This document shows positions 24,406-34,133 of a DNA stretch of 64,000 nucleotides, in pieces; the stretch's first letter is position 1; each line of letters starts with the position of its first letter. A model generated the notes under the pieces. It did not search any database. It was not told where the DNA came from and saw only the letters and a program-made list of their open reading frames with translations. A program made the position numbers and the translations under genes. Source of the stretch: UBA5868 sp964482025 (lineage in GTDB: Bacteria > Pseudomonadota > Gammaproteobacteria > Pseudomonadales > Cellvibrionaceae); NCBI GenBank assembly GCA_964482025.1, contig CAYZVN010000006.1:1-64000 (forward strand), read 5' to 3'.

Positions 24406-25731
24406 TTATTCGCCATCTTCGTCTTCATTTTCAGGCTTGATGAGCTCCTGGTAGGAAACTTTCTCGCTCACCACGGATGCCTTGCTAAGCAAATAATCGA
24501 CAACCTGGTCTTCCAGTACAGCGGCGCGTGCGCCCGACAGCAACTCGTTGTTGCTGAAGTAATAGTTGATAACGCTCTCGGGATCTTCATAAGTTGCCGC
24601 GATGCTCTCAACCAGCTTGCGCACTCGGTCGTTATCAACCGTGATGTTCTGTGCGTTAACCACTTCCGAGATCAGCAGACCAAGCGCGGTGCGTTTTTCG
24701 GCGCGCTTGCGGAAGAGGTCGTCCGGCAGGAGTGAGCGCACATCTAATTGGGCGCTTAGTTGCCCGTACTGTTGAACCGCTTGTTGGCGCAGCACATCAA
24801 TTTCTTGTTGGATCAATGCCTTAGGTATATCAATAGCGTTGGCTGAAAGCAGAGCGTCGAGAACCTGTGATTTGACTTTCGCTTTCACCATCCGCTCTTT
24901 CTCGCGCTCCATATTCTCGCGAACGTCTGCGCGGAACTTTTCCAGCCCGCCGTCGGTTACTCCAAAAGATGCAAAAAAGCTTTCGTCCACCTCGGGCAGC
25001 TTCTGCTCAGAGATGCTGTTCAGGGTTACCGTGAACTCGACGGCGGCACCTTTCAGGTCGTCGACTTGGTAGTCATCAGGAAAGGTTAAGGATAAGGCTT
25101 TGGTCTCGCCTGCGCTCATGCCGATGATCCCGTCCTCGAAGCCGGGAATCATGCTGCCGGAGCCGAGTTGGAGCGTATATCCGGTGGCACTGCCGCCATC
25201 GAACTCTTCGCCGTCTCGCTTGCCGACAAAGTCGACGTTAACACGGTCGCCGCTTTGTGCTGCGCGCTCTGCTGGCGCCCAACCTGCCTGGCTTTTACGC
25301 AGGGTTTCGATCATCTCGTCGACGTCTTGCTCGGAGATATCCGCCTCGTATTGGGTGATCTCGATGCCGTCGATTTCTTTCAGCGAAATCTCGGGAAAGA
25401 CCTCGAAGGTTGCAATGTATTCAAGATCTTTACCTTCGTCGAACTGCTTGGGCTCGATGTGAGGTTGACCGGCTGGTTTTATGGATTTTTGACGGACGGC
25501 TTCCTGAAATGTGCGGTTGATTGTGTCGCCCAACACTTCCTGACGAACGCCAGAGCCGAATTTTTGGCGTACTACTTTGAGGGGGACTTTGCCCTTGCGA
25601 AAGCCATTGATGCGTACAGATCGCGCAGCTTCCTGGAGTCGCTTATTTACTTCGCTGTCAATTACATCAGCCGGCACGCCAACGGTCAGGCGTCGCTCCA
25701 GGCCAGACGTTGTTTCGATGGAAACTTGCAT
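24406..25731 (-). CDS. tig: Trigger factor, ribosome-associated chaperone
   Basis: This 441-residue protein has the three trigger-factor domains. The N-terminal ribosome-binding domain carries the signature NGFRKGKVPLKVVRQKFG (about 43-60). An FKBP-type PPIase domain spans about 150-245 (GDRVNVDFVGKRDGEEFDGG, then PGFEDGIIGMSAGE). The C-terminal helical arm region spans about 260-430. The length is close to E. coli (432). It binds nascent chains near ribosomal protein L23. The acidic C-terminus (PENEDEDGE) is normal for the family. tRNA-Leu lies just upstream on the same strand. Confidence 0.96.
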   Translation of the reverse strand: MQVSIETTSGLERRLTVGVPADVIDSEVNKRLQEAARSVRINGFRKGKVPLKVVRQKFGSGVRQEVLGDTINRTFQEAVRQKSIKPAGQPHIEPKQFDEGKDLEYIATFEVFPEISLKEIDGIEITQYEADISEQDVDEMIETLRKSQAGWAPAERAAQSGDRVNVDFVGKRDGEEFDGGSATGYTLQLGSGSMIPGFEDGIIGMSAGETKALSLTFPDDYQVDDLKGAAVEFTVTLNSISEQKLPEVDESFFASFGVTDGGLEKFRADVRENMEREKERMVKAKVKSQVLDALLSANAIDIPKALIQQEIDVLRQQAVQQYGQLSAQLDVRSLLPDDLFRKRAEKRTALGLLISEVVNAQNITVDNDRVRKLVESIAATYEDPESVINYYFSNNELLSGARAAVLEDQVVDYLLSKASVVSEKVSYQELIKPENEDEDGE

Positions 25732-25789
25732 TTTCCGCCTCGTCTTTAGTATGGAAAGGTGTTAGTGGCGACTGCTCGCCTGTAATAAG

Positions 25790-25873
<84 letters not shown>

Positions 25874-25989
25874 ATTAATTAAAGCAATTTGAGAGAAAGC
25901 CAAAATAACTCATTGATATGCAAGACAAAGTGCGATTTTTTTGGCTGCTGCTCCTTTGAGGGGTGGCAATTGTGCCACAGCTACTTACT

Positions 25990-26955
25990 TCAGGGAAGAC
26001 CCGTATTGGTTGTAAAGTGCGATGCGCCATCGGAGGTGGCGGTTTCGCTCGGGTTTGTCGGTAGTCGACGAACGCTAATACCTTGCGAGCGCAACAGCTG
26101 GATAATGCCCATGTCGCCAAGCATGTGGCCTATGCCTACCACCAGGAAGGTGTCTTCACCCTCTTCCAGATAGCGCGTGGCCGCTCTCGCCATTTTGATA
26201 TTTCGCTGAGTGAACATCTTGTCAAAGAGAATCTCCGTTTCTTTCTGGTCGCGAAAGGGTTCGACCAGGTTTTTGTCGAGCATATCGGTGTCGCCGATTA
26301 TCCAGGCGTCCGCGGCGGATTTGAGATAGTTGCTGCTATGTTGCAGGTCAGTCAGCGTTTGACGTAAGAAGCTCTCCTGATCTTTAAGTGAAATGCTGCT
26401 GAACAGTTCCAGCTGGGAGTCGAAGGTTTCCAGATCCTCGATGGCCTTTTCGACGGCTACTGCGCGCCGGAGGAAATATAGGTCAAGGCCGAGCTGTTGC
26501 TGCAGATCCGTCTTGCGTATCTCGGCCTCCACAAGCATAAGGGTGATGTACCAGGGCTGGAATCTCTGGAAGGAGGACGCGGGGATTTGGCTATTGCTTG
26601 CCCACTGCTCTAAGGCGGTATAAGTCTCGGGTGAGATGACCTCTTTGAGATTGGTGCCAGCGGGAAGGCCTGCGTGATGAAAAATGGTTTGCTGCGCATT
26701 TGCGCCAATCTGAAGCAGATTCACTTCCACCACCAGTCGTGTGGACTGGGTAAAAGCCTGTTCAACGGCCTCAGGTAAAGGGTAGAAATCTGGGCGACCA
26801 AAGTGCATTGAACCGAACAGATACACTTTCGCCGCGTCTTTAGTGGCGACCCATAAGGCGGGTGTGCTTGCTGCGGTAGCGGCGGTGGTGAACGTGCTTA
26901 GAATAAAAAATAATGCCGGCGCGATACGCCGGCGGATATGGGCAAGATACAACAT
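25990..26955 (-). CDS. TraB/GumN family protein
   Basis: This 321-residue protein has an N-terminal signal peptide (about 28 residues, FFILSTFTTAATAAS), so it is periplasmic or envelope-associated. TraB/GumN hallmarks are visible: VYLFGSMHFG near residue 50 and the C-terminal VVGIGHMLGDMGIIQLLRSQG. These carry the conserved GxxH residues thought to bind metal in this Tiki/TraB-like fold, some members of which are metalloproteases. The biological role here is unknown. It is monocistronic, with fadA 91 bases further along on the same strand. Confidence 0.85.
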   Translation of the reverse strand: MLYLAHIRRRIAPALFFILSTFTTAATAASTPALWVATKDAAKVYLFGSMHFGRPDFYPLPEAVEQAFTQSTRLVVEVNLLQIGANAQQTIFHHAGLPAGTNLKEVISPETYTALEQWASNSQIPASSFQRFQPWYITLMLVEAEIRKTDLQQQLGLDLYFLRRAVAVEKAIEDLETFDSQLELFSSISLKDQESFLRQTLTDLQHSSNYLKSAADAWIIGDTDMLDKNLVEPFRDQKETEILFDKMFTQRNIKMARAATRYLEEGEDTFLVVGIGHMLGDMGIIQLLRSQGISVRRLPTNPSETATSDGASHFTTNTGLP

Positions 26956-27046
26956 CGAAGAGCAGTCAACTGAGTGTGGGGCTAGAACATAACCGAGGAA
27001 TGGGTGCTCTAAGCAAGCGGTTGGCGCGCAGAAGCACGAAAGGTTC

Positions 27047-28225
27047 TCAATTCAGACGTTCGAATAGCGTTGCGATCCCCTGTCCCAGGCCGATACACAT
27101 GGTGGCCAGCCCTAATGTCATATTCCGATCCTGCATGACCGAGAGCAATGTGCCTGAGATGCGGGTGCCGGAACAGCCGAATGGGTGGCCAAGGGCAATG
27201 GCGCCGCCATAGAGGTTCACTTTTGCATCCATGTCATCTAGAACTTTCAGATCCTTGAGCACCGGCAGGGCTTGCGCTGCGAAAGCTTCGTTAAGCTCGA
27301 TAGCCTCTAAGTCATTCACCGAAAGGTTGAGGCTTTTCAATAGCTTTTCCGTGGCGGGTACCGGTCCGTATCCCATGATCGACGGATCGACCCCAACTAC
27401 GGCACCACCCACGACTTTAGCAATCGGCGCAAGCCCCAGGGCTTGCGCGCGTTCCGCAGACATCACAATCATGGCGGAAGCGCCGTCGGTTACTTGAGAT
27501 GAGGTGCCCGCAGTGATGGTGCCGCCCTTGGGATTAAAGACAGGCTTGAGGGTTGCTAACACCTCTGCGGTAGTGTCGGGCCGGATGGTTTCGTCTTGGG
27601 TGACCAGTATCGGCGCGCCTTTGGCGTCGTGGCCGACCATTGGAATGATTTCTTTGGCGAATTTACCGCCGCTGGTCGCCGCTGCCGCACGTTGGTGGGA
27701 GCGTGCGCCAAAAGCGTCCATCTGCTCTCGCGTGATGCCATGCAGCAGCGCCAAGTACTCTGCGGTCATGCCCATGGAGCCGGCCGCTTTGGCGACGGAG
27801 AGGCCGAGCAAGGGATTGGGGTCGACTGCGCTGTTCATGTCCAGGTGGCCCATATGCTCTACGCCGCCTACCAAGTACACATCGCCCATTCCCGCTTTGA
27901 TGCTCGCCACCGCTGTGTGGAGAGCCGACATCGATGAGCCGCAGAGTCGGTTCACCGTTTGCCCCGGGACTGTGTGTGGCAAAGCGGTTCGCAGAATGAG
28001 ATTGCGAGCGATGTTGAACCCCTGCTCTTCTCGCTGCATGACGCAACCCCAAATCACGTCGTCGACATCTTTAGGGTCCAGCGCTTGGTTGCGCTCGAGC
28101 AGTTGGCTAAGCAGGATGGCGCTCATCTCGTCGGCGCGGAGATGACGAAAACAACCATTTTTGGCTCGCCCCATGGGTGTGCGGGCGTAATCCACAATGA
28201 CAGCATCTCTGGGTTTTGTACTCAC
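27047..28225 (-). CDS. fadA: 3-ketoacyl-CoA thiolase, beta subunit of the fatty-acid oxidation complex
   Basis: This protein has 392 residues from a GTG start (MSTKPRDAVIVDYARTPMGR). GGGAGAG precedes this GTG by a normal distance, and the resulting N-terminus matches FadA; an upstream TTG overlapping the fadB stop is less likely. The acyl-accepting cysteine is in VNRLCGSSMSALH (about residue 95). The catalytic His is in GGAIALGHPFGCSG and the second Cys in TMCIGLGQG. It releases acetyl-CoA in the last step of beta-oxidation and forms the alpha2beta2 complex with FadB, whose gene ends 14 bases upstream. Confidence 0.96.
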   Translation of the reverse strand: MSTKPRDAVIVDYARTPMGRAKNGCFRHLRADEMSAILLSQLLERNQALDPKDVDDVIWGCVMQREEQGFNIARNLILRTALPHTVPGQTVNRLCGSSMSALHTAVASIKAGMGDVYLVGGVEHMGHLDMNSAVDPNPLLGLSVAKAAGSMGMTAEYLALLHGITREQMDAFGARSHQRAAAATSGGKFAKEIIPMVGHDAKGAPILVTQDETIRPDTTAEVLATLKPVFNPKGGTITAGTSSQVTDGASAMIVMSAERAQALGLAPIAKVVGGAVVGVDPSIMGYGPVPATEKLLKSLNLSVNDLEAIELNEAFAAQALPVLKDLKVLDDMDAKVNLYGGAIALGHPFGCSGTRISGTLLSVMQDRNMTLGLATMCIGLGQGIATLFERLN

Positions 28226-28239
28226 GATTTCTCTCCCAC

Positions 28240-30387
28240 TCAATAATAAGTTGTGCCATCACTGGCGCGCTTTTTCATATCCTCGGTCACTTGGTACAGA
28301 GGGCCCAGGTGAGAGAGCTGCTGAGCCTGAGCGACAAACTGGTCGAGTCCTTGCTCATCCAACCAGCGGAATATACCGCCGCGAAACGGAGGGAAGCCTA
28401 GGCCGTAAATCAGTGCCATATCCGCTTCGGCCGGAGAGGCGACAATTTGCTCTTCCAGGCATCTCACCAGCTCCGTCGCCATGGGTATCATCATGCGGGC
28501 GATAATATCTTCATCAGAGAACTCTGTTTTTGGTCCTACATGCGGAGTTAGCAATGCGTAGCTGTCCTGAGTGACAACCTTGACTGGCTTCCCTTTCTTA
28601 TCTTGTTCGTAGTTATAGAAGCCCATGCTGTTTTTCTGCCCGAGGCGCCCCGCTTCGTGGAGAATGTCTGGCGCTGGTTTGAAGGTTGTCGCCATGCGCT
28701 CAGGAAAGCCTTCTGCCATAACGCCCTGGGCATGAGCCGCGGTGTCCAGTCCAACGACATCGAGCAGGTAAGCCGGCCCCATGGGCCATCCCCAGCGCTC
28801 CATCACCTTGTCGATAGCTTGAAAATCTGCGCCGTCGCGGAGCAGCATGGAGAAGCCGGCAAAGTAAGGGAAAAGGACGCGATTAACGAGAAAGCCCGGG
28901 CAGTTGTTGACGACTATAGCCTTCTTGCCAAGTGCGTTGGCATACGCCACTGTCCGCGCCACGGCTTGATCGGAGGTCTTCTTGCCGCGGATCACTTCCA
29001 CCAGAGGCATAGCGTGTACAGGATTGAAGAAGTGCATCCCACAAAAGTTCTCTGGGCGTGCGAGACCTTCGGCCAGGGCATCAATCGAGATTGTTGAGGT
29101 GTTTGAGCACAAGATTGTTGAAGCGCTAACGGCGCCCTCCACTTCTGCCAACACGGCCTTTTTCACCTTCATATTTTCGACTACCGCTTCCACGACCAGA
29201 TCTGTCTCGGCGAAGCCGTCGTAGCTCAGGGTTGGCTCTATTCGATTGAGGGTGGTAGCCATATCGGCAAGAGATGCTTTTCCAGAGTCGACCCGCTTGG
29301 CAATAAGCTTGGCCGCTTCTGCCAAACCTTGGTCAATGCCGCTCTGATGGATGTCTTTCATTTTAATGGGAATGCCGCGACTGGCGGACTGGTAGGCAAT
29401 GCCACCGCCCATAATGCCCGCTCCTAACACAGCGGCACGCTTCACCTCGGCAGGCGCTTGCTTCTCCCACTGTTTGGCTTTTTTGCCGATATATTGGTCG
29501 CTTAAAAATAAGCCGACTAAATTTTTTGCCGCCGACGTTTGAGCCAATTTAATAAATCTATCGGCTTCAATTTTTTGCGCGTCTTCACGGCCGAGCTTCG
29601 CACCTTCTTGCATGGCCTTAATCGCCGCGACAGGGGCAGGATAATTACGCCCTGCTTTCGCACCAACAAACATTTTTGAGCTTTCAAAGGCGAGTAAGCC
29701 TTCCATATCGTTGTGTCGAAGTGGTGACGTCTTTTGTTTGCGGCGCTGGCGATATGGTAGATTTCCCGACGCCGCGCGAGCGAGTACTTCGGTGGCGCTG
29801 GAAAGAAGATCTTCAGGTTTGACCACGCCATCAACAACGCCACATTTCAGCGCGGCATCACCTTTATATTCTCCGCCCCCAGCGATCCACTCCACCGCTG
29901 TGTCCAGGCCGGCGAGGCGAGCGAGTCGTACTGTCCCACCCCAACCGGGCACCAGCCCTAGTTTGGTTTCGGGCAGACCAATTTTCGCGTTGTCGCTCAT
30001 AATACGAAAGTCGCAAGCGAGACATATTTCCAGGCCGCCTCCGAGTGCGTAGCCATTGATGGCTACCACTGTGGGATATGGGAGATCTTCGATTCGATTG
30101 AAATTGTGGCTATTGGTGAGCAGGTGGGTGCGAACGGCATCTTCGCCTTCGGCGAACACCGGGCCAAATTCGGTGATATCTGCGCCCACTATAAAGGCGG
30201 CCTTATTGCTGGAAATCAGCAGGCCTTGCACGTCTTTGCGATTTTCCAGATGGTCCAACGCCTGTTCCAGCTCTTTTGAAACCAGGATGTTGAATTTATT
30301 GACCGACTCCCCCTGGAGATCAAATCGGAGGTGGGCGAGCCCATCTCCGATTTCTTCGACTGTTATAGTAGCGCCTGAAAAAATCAT
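28240..30387 (-). CDS. fadB: Multifunctional fatty-acid oxidation complex alpha subunit
   Basis: This protein has 715 residues from the start MIFSGATITVEEIG, which has a GAGGG site upstream; an in-frame start 54 bases earlier is unlikely. The N-terminal crotonase domain (about 1-190) has enoyl-CoA hydratase/isomerase signatures INGYALGGGLEICLACDFRI and PETKLGLVPGWGGT. The central Rossmann domain has AAVLGAGIMGGGIAYQSA. The 3-hydroxyacyl-CoA dehydrogenase C-terminal domains include GMHFFNPVHAMPLVEVI. The length equals that of Pseudomonas FadB. It forms an operon with fadA. Upstream lies a cupin-HTH regulator gene on the same strand after a 159-base gap. Confidence 0.97.
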   Translation of the reverse strand: MIFSGATITVEEIGDGLAHLRFDLQGESVNKFNILVSKELEQALDHLENRKDVQGLLISSNKAAFIVGADITEFGPVFAEGEDAVRTHLLTNSHNFNRIEDLPYPTVVAINGYALGGGLEICLACDFRIMSDNAKIGLPETKLGLVPGWGGTVRLARLAGLDTAVEWIAGGGEYKGDAALKCGVVDGVVKPEDLLSSATEVLARAASGNLPYRQRRKQKTSPLRHNDMEGLLAFESSKMFVGAKAGRNYPAPVAAIKAMQEGAKLGREDAQKIEADRFIKLAQTSAAKNLVGLFLSDQYIGKKAKQWEKQAPAEVKRAAVLGAGIMGGGIAYQSASRGIPIKMKDIHQSGIDQGLAEAAKLIAKRVDSGKASLADMATTLNRIEPTLSYDGFAETDLVVEAVVENMKVKKAVLAEVEGAVSASTILCSNTSTISIDALAEGLARPENFCGMHFFNPVHAMPLVEVIRGKKTSDQAVARTVAYANALGKKAIVVNNCPGFLVNRVLFPYFAGFSMLLRDGADFQAIDKVMERWGWPMGPAYLLDVVGLDTAAHAQGVMAEGFPERMATTFKPAPDILHEAGRLGQKNSMGFYNYEQDKKGKPVKVVTQDSYALLTPHVGPKTEFSDEDIIARMMIPMATELVRCLEEQIVASPAEADMALIYGLGFPPFRGGIFRWLDEQGLDQFVAQAQQLSHLGPLYQVTEDMKKRASDGTTYY

Positions 30388-30546
30388 CACACCCTCGACC
30401 CGTTTTTTGTTTGATTGCCGGTTCATCAATGAAATCGACAAAGTAACAGCTGTTTAATTCGCCTAAGTATGGATCAATCCAATCTTGAAAGACAGCAAAA
30501 CAACGCATTTTACGCCATCAAGTCGTAAGATATTACCGGGTAATTT

Positions 30547-31149
30547 TCATACTTTATTATCAAGATCTAGATTGCCAGAAGTGATGATTAAGACGAGCGT
30601 GGCTTCTTCGTCTGTTAGGTTTTCCAGGCGGAACTTGTGATGGTGGTGGAATTCGAAGGCATCGCCGCAAGCCAGTGTCCAGTTCCGCTCTCCGACCTTT
30701 AACGAAAGCGTTCCCCGGACGACTACGGCGGACAGCCAACTGGTGTTGGCTTGAAGTGGAATTTCTGTCAAAACGGATCCAGGTTTGAAATGCTGGTGAA
30801 CAACGGATAGTGAAGGTCCTGAAGCGTTTGGTGACAAAGACACAAAAGATTCAACGCCACTGTGATGGAAGTAAGCCTGTTCGGAACGTGGTGACACCTT
30901 GGGTCCGCCGGGTGTGCCCTCGCTGAAAAAATCTGCCAGTGAAATGGGCACCGCGCGGAGAATTTTTTCGAGTGTCTGTATAGAGGGACTTACCCTGCCC
31001 TGCTCAATCATGGACAGATTGGCGTTGGTCATACTCGCACGGCGCGCCAACTCGCGCTGCGACAAGCCGCGCTGTATCCGCAGTTGTCGCAATCGTGTTC
31101 CGACTTGGTAGTGCTGCGCTTGGGCGCTATCGTCGTCTGCGTCCTTCAC
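30547..31149 (-). CDS. XRE-type HTH regulator with C-terminal cupin domain
   Basis: This 200-residue transcription factor has a helix-turn-helix at about 17-72 (LRQLRIQRGLSQRELARRAS, then NLSMIEQGRVSPSIQTLEKI). A cupin domain spans about 110-195, containing VVRGTLSLKVGERNWTLACGD and FHHHHKF. This architecture is that of PuuR-like regulators, where the cupin senses a small ligand such as a polyamine, amino acid or metabolite. It lies between fabY and fadB on the same strand, 7 bases after the fabY stop, so it is probably co-transcribed with fabY. Whether it controls fadBA or fabY is not shown. Confidence 0.85.
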   Translation of the reverse strand: MKDADDDSAQAQHYQVGTRLRQLRIQRGLSQRELARRASMTNANLSMIEQGRVSPSIQTLEKILRAVPISLADFFSEGTPGGPKVSPRSEQAYFHHSGVESFVSLSPNASGPSLSVVHQHFKPGSVLTEIPLQANTSWLSAVVVRGTLSLKVGERNWTLACGDAFEFHHHHKFRLENLTDEEATLVLIITSGNLDLDNKV

Positions 31150-31156
31150 GGTGCGC

Positions 31157-33028
31157 TTAATTGGCTAAGTCGTCAAAGCCGTCGCAACCGCCCAAGCGAA
31201 TCGCGTGGCGGAAGCCAGGAATTCTCAGCTCTTGCGAATCCATTTCGATGGCTTCTTCATCCACTACTCCCGTGCCGAACTCATAGATGGGGCGAAGCTT
31301 GCCCGCGTCGGCATCGCGCACATATGCGGCCGTACTTTCGATAGTGGAGCTGCGGCGGTCTAGATAGGTATTCCAGCTCTGTGTTCCGTGTCGCTTCTTT
31401 AATAAAGGCTCTATCGCAAGCGGTGAAATGACGGCAGCTGTTGCATTGTTGCCGCCAAAACCTTTGGAGTTCAGTAGTCCGACCAGGCAATTCTCGATTC
31501 CCAGATGCTGGTCTTCGGTCGATATCTGCAAGCGTTCGGCGTGAACGTCTTCGGCGACGGCATCAATTGTTTTGATGCCGGGCACTATGCCGCGTGCGAA
31601 TATGCCGAGGGTATTCATCAGTTGATCGCCACTGGCAGGGCCGAGTGAGTGACCTAAGTAGGATTTCACAGCCGCGACCGGCCAGCCGCTAATGCCAAAC
31701 GCTTTTGCCACCTCATTAAAAATGCGCGACTCGGTGACGCGGTTTTGTGGCGTGCTGGAGCCATGCGCCTGAATAAAGCTGGCGCTCCGCAGGCTTCTCT
31801 CTCCTAGCAAGCTCGCCGTTAGTGCAGTTGCGCGCGCCATGGTGATGTAATTACCCGAGCCGGGAGCGGAAATCGATTTTTTGAAACCGTCGGCGTGAAC
31901 ATACACCGCCGGCACAGCGGCAAAAATCTGTGCGCCGACTTGCAGCGCCAGTTCATCATCCATAAGCACAACGTATTGGCCCGATTCCGCTAAGGTAAAA
32001 CCACAGTTCTGACCAAACGGCCGGCTGGCGCGTCTATAGTCGATTTCGCTTTCGCCGGTGAGTTTGCGCAGGTCGGCATCGGTCGCCAGGGCGCTCATGG
32101 CGGCGTAACCATCGATAATCTCGGGCAGAATAGGCGCTTCTGCACTGCCCACCATGACGATACGGCGACGCCCGCTCTTAATGTCTTCCACGCCCGCGCG
32201 TAGGTTGTATAAAAATGTCGCGCACGCCCCTGTAACCCCACCGGTCGCGCCGACACTACCGAGAACATAGGCATTGACGAAGTCTGCGGGCATGGTGTTC
32301 AACCCCAGCGCCAATTGTTTGGAGGTCACTCGTTCGCCGCGCAAACGGGCCTGCAGCATGCCGCCGTATCCTGTACTGTCGAGCTGGCTCATGACGCTGC
32401 TGCTGTAGACCGCAACTTGATCGGGAGAGACCAGGCCACACAACTCTTGCCAGGGAATACCCACCGATTGCAACGCATCGGAGGCGGCCAAAATATTGAG
32501 CTGCAGCCCCCGCGGATGGTGAGTAGATCTATAGTAAGACCCCGGCTCAAAGCCACTGGGCAGTTGTCCCGCCGCTTGTACCGGCATTTCTTGCGGTGAG
32601 GCAATGCTGACGGGCTGGGGACCGATAATCTCGATTTCGCATACCCCCCCGTCTTGCGACTTTAGCCGCCATGTCGACGGCAGAGGATGAGGAAGGTCGC
32701 GCTGAGAGACCGTCAGCCTAATTGGGCTCTGCTCCGTACCTTGCGCTTGGAACTGCTTGCTAACAGGTATGCCGCCAACGGCGAAGTAGGTGCTTTCGAT
32801 GCGCCGGACCAAGGTGCCTTGCAACACGGCTTGTTGCAGCGCGTCTCCCCTCAGGGAGCGAATGGACTCACCCATGATGTTGGCCAGCGAATGGATGAGG
32901 TGTGTTTGTTCCGCCTCGGACAGGCTTTCGAAGATTATGCGCTGGTAGGCTTGATGGCCCGAGCTGCGCCCAGCGGCATTAAAGCCGCCAAAACCAACAA
33001 TGACAGGTAAACGGGTGATGGTTGCCAC
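31157..33028 (-). CDS. fabY: FabY-type beta-ketoacyl-ACP synthase
   Basis: This 623-residue ketosynthase begins LPVIVGFGGFNAAGRSS, as does Pseudomonas FabY (PA5174 family, about 630 residues). It has a long N-terminal region absent from FabB/FabF. The condensing-enzyme triad is Cys269 (VTGACATFLYN), His422 (QAHGSSTPQNR) and His460 (KSYLGHSLGPA). In Pseudomonas aeruginosa FabY starts fatty-acid synthesis by condensing acetyl-CoA with malonyl-ACP, replacing FabH. Divergent from it by 109 bases is an AraC-type regulator, and a cupin regulator follows. The assignment of the initiating role here is from family identity. Confidence 0.88.
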   Translation of the reverse strand: MATITRLPVIVGFGGFNAAGRSSGHQAYQRIIFESLSEAEQTHLIHSLANIMGESIRSLRGDALQQAVLQGTLVRRIESTYFAVGGIPVSKQFQAQGTEQSPIRLTVSQRDLPHPLPSTWRLKSQDGGVCEIEIIGPQPVSIASPQEMPVQAAGQLPSGFEPGSYYRSTHHPRGLQLNILAASDALQSVGIPWQELCGLVSPDQVAVYSSSVMSQLDSTGYGGMLQARLRGERVTSKQLALGLNTMPADFVNAYVLGSVGATGGVTGACATFLYNLRAGVEDIKSGRRRIVMVGSAEAPILPEIIDGYAAMSALATDADLRKLTGESEIDYRRASRPFGQNCGFTLAESGQYVVLMDDELALQVGAQIFAAVPAVYVHADGFKKSISAPGSGNYITMARATALTASLLGERSLRSASFIQAHGSSTPQNRVTESRIFNEVAKAFGISGWPVAAVKSYLGHSLGPASGDQLMNTLGIFARGIVPGIKTIDAVAEDVHAERLQISTEDQHLGIENCLVGLLNSKGFGGNNATAAVISPLAIEPLLKKRHGTQSWNTYLDRRSSTIESTAAYVRDADAGKLRPIYEFGTGVVDEEAIEMDSQELRIPGFRHAIRLGGCDGFDDLAN

Positions 33029-33137
33029 AGCGACACCTTCTTTTGCATTAGAAACAGCCTGCAGTTTATGGTTGAAAACGTTTATGGGTTAAGGGAAACT
33101 CGCCACGAAACATGGGCTAACTGGCCACAACGGAAAA

Positions 33138-34133
33138 ATGACCTCAATTACCTTTTTATTGTGCGAGCAGATGCTGGCGACCAGCGTTGCGCTGCCGATG
33201 GAGCAGTTTCATGCGGCGGAGGCGATGCAGATTTCGGCGTCGAGGCGGAGCCAAGCGATGGAGCCTTTACAGTTTCGGCTGGCCTCTGTTGACGGCAACC
33301 CAGTAACCACCCATACCGGATTGGTGCTACAGCCGCACTGCTCCATCGCCGATATCGACCGCTCCTCCATTACCTACCTCCCGGCGCTTTGGCGCAACCC
33401 CAAGACGGTTCTTAGGCATAACCAAGCAGTGTTGCCCTGGCTGGTTAAACAAAAGCAGGAAGGAGGCGTGATCGCGGGAGTCGGTACGGGCTGCTGCTTT
33501 ATGGCGGAGGCCGGTTTGCTGGACTTCAGGCCAGCCACCACCCATTGGTACTATTTCGACAAGTTTGCCGCCTCCTACCCGCGGGTCTTGCTTAAACGCA
33601 ATCACTTTATTACGCGCTCTGAAAATCTATATTGCACCGCGAGTGTTAATTCACTGGCGGATCTGACCGTGTTTTTTATTCAAGAGATCTTCGGCCAACA
33701 GATCGCCCGGCATGTAGAACGACATTTTTTTCACGAGGTGAGAAAGGCCTACCCCCATATTCAAAACGAAAATGGGGAGTTTCAATTCCACTCCGACGAA
33801 GACGTGGCAAGAGCCCAATCCTGGATTCAACACAATGCCCATCGAAATATCCAGGTGAAAGATGTTGCGGACTCTCTAGGCATGAGCCTGAGGACGTTGA
33901 ATCGTCGCTTTAAGCTGGCGACCAACCTGACGCCCATCCAATACATGCAAAATGTGCGGATGCGCAATGCGGGGGAGCTGCTGCATTCGAGCAACTTGAC
34001 GATCGGAGAAATTGCCTACCGATCAGGCTATCAAGATCAGGCGCACTTCTCTGATCTCTTTAAACGCTACTTTGGTACCACTCCGACACAATACCGCACC
34101 ACGGTGCGGGCGAAATTGTTCAGCGCGAATTAA
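33138..34133 (+). CDS. GlxA-type AraC-family transcriptional regulator
   Basis: This 331-residue regulator has an N-terminal DJ-1/PfpI (class I glutamine amidotransferase-like) domain at about 5-190, with GVIAGVGTGCCFMAEAGLLDFRPAT forming the nucleophile-elbow region; two cysteines occupy that turn. The C-terminal AraC domain has two HTH motifs at about 235-325: VKDVADSLGMSLRTLNRRFK and IGEIAYRSGYQDQAHFSDLFKR. Such GlxA/ArgR-type regulators usually act as activators with an unknown ligand. It is divergent from fabY and may control it. The stop is followed by a 313-base gene-free stretch before speA. Confidence 0.87.
   Translation: MTSITFLLCEQMLATSVALPMEQFHAAEAMQISASRRSQAMEPLQFRLASVDGNPVTTHTGLVLQPHCSIADIDRSSITYLPALWRNPKTVLRHNQAVLPWLVKQKQEGGVIAGVGTGCCFMAEAGLLDFRPATTHWYYFDKFAASYPRVLLKRNHFITRSENLYCTASVNSLADLTVFFIQEIFGQQIARHVERHFFHEVRKAYPHIQNENGEFQFHSDEDVARAQSWIQHNAHRNIQVKDVADSLGMSLRTLNRRFKLATNLTPIQYMQNVRMRNAGELLHSSNLTIGEIAYRSGYQDQAHFSDLFKRYFGTTPTQYRTTVRAKLFSAN

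Noticed and set aside
24268..24735. A 155-codon plus-strand frame across the tig 3' end
   Set aside because: It overlaps the tig coding region and its terminator hairpin and has no recognisable domain.
27504..28145. A 213-codon open frame antisense to fadA
   Set aside because: It is a shadow of fadA: the opposite strand encodes a full thiolase with all catalytic residues, and GC-rich coding often leaves long antisense frames.
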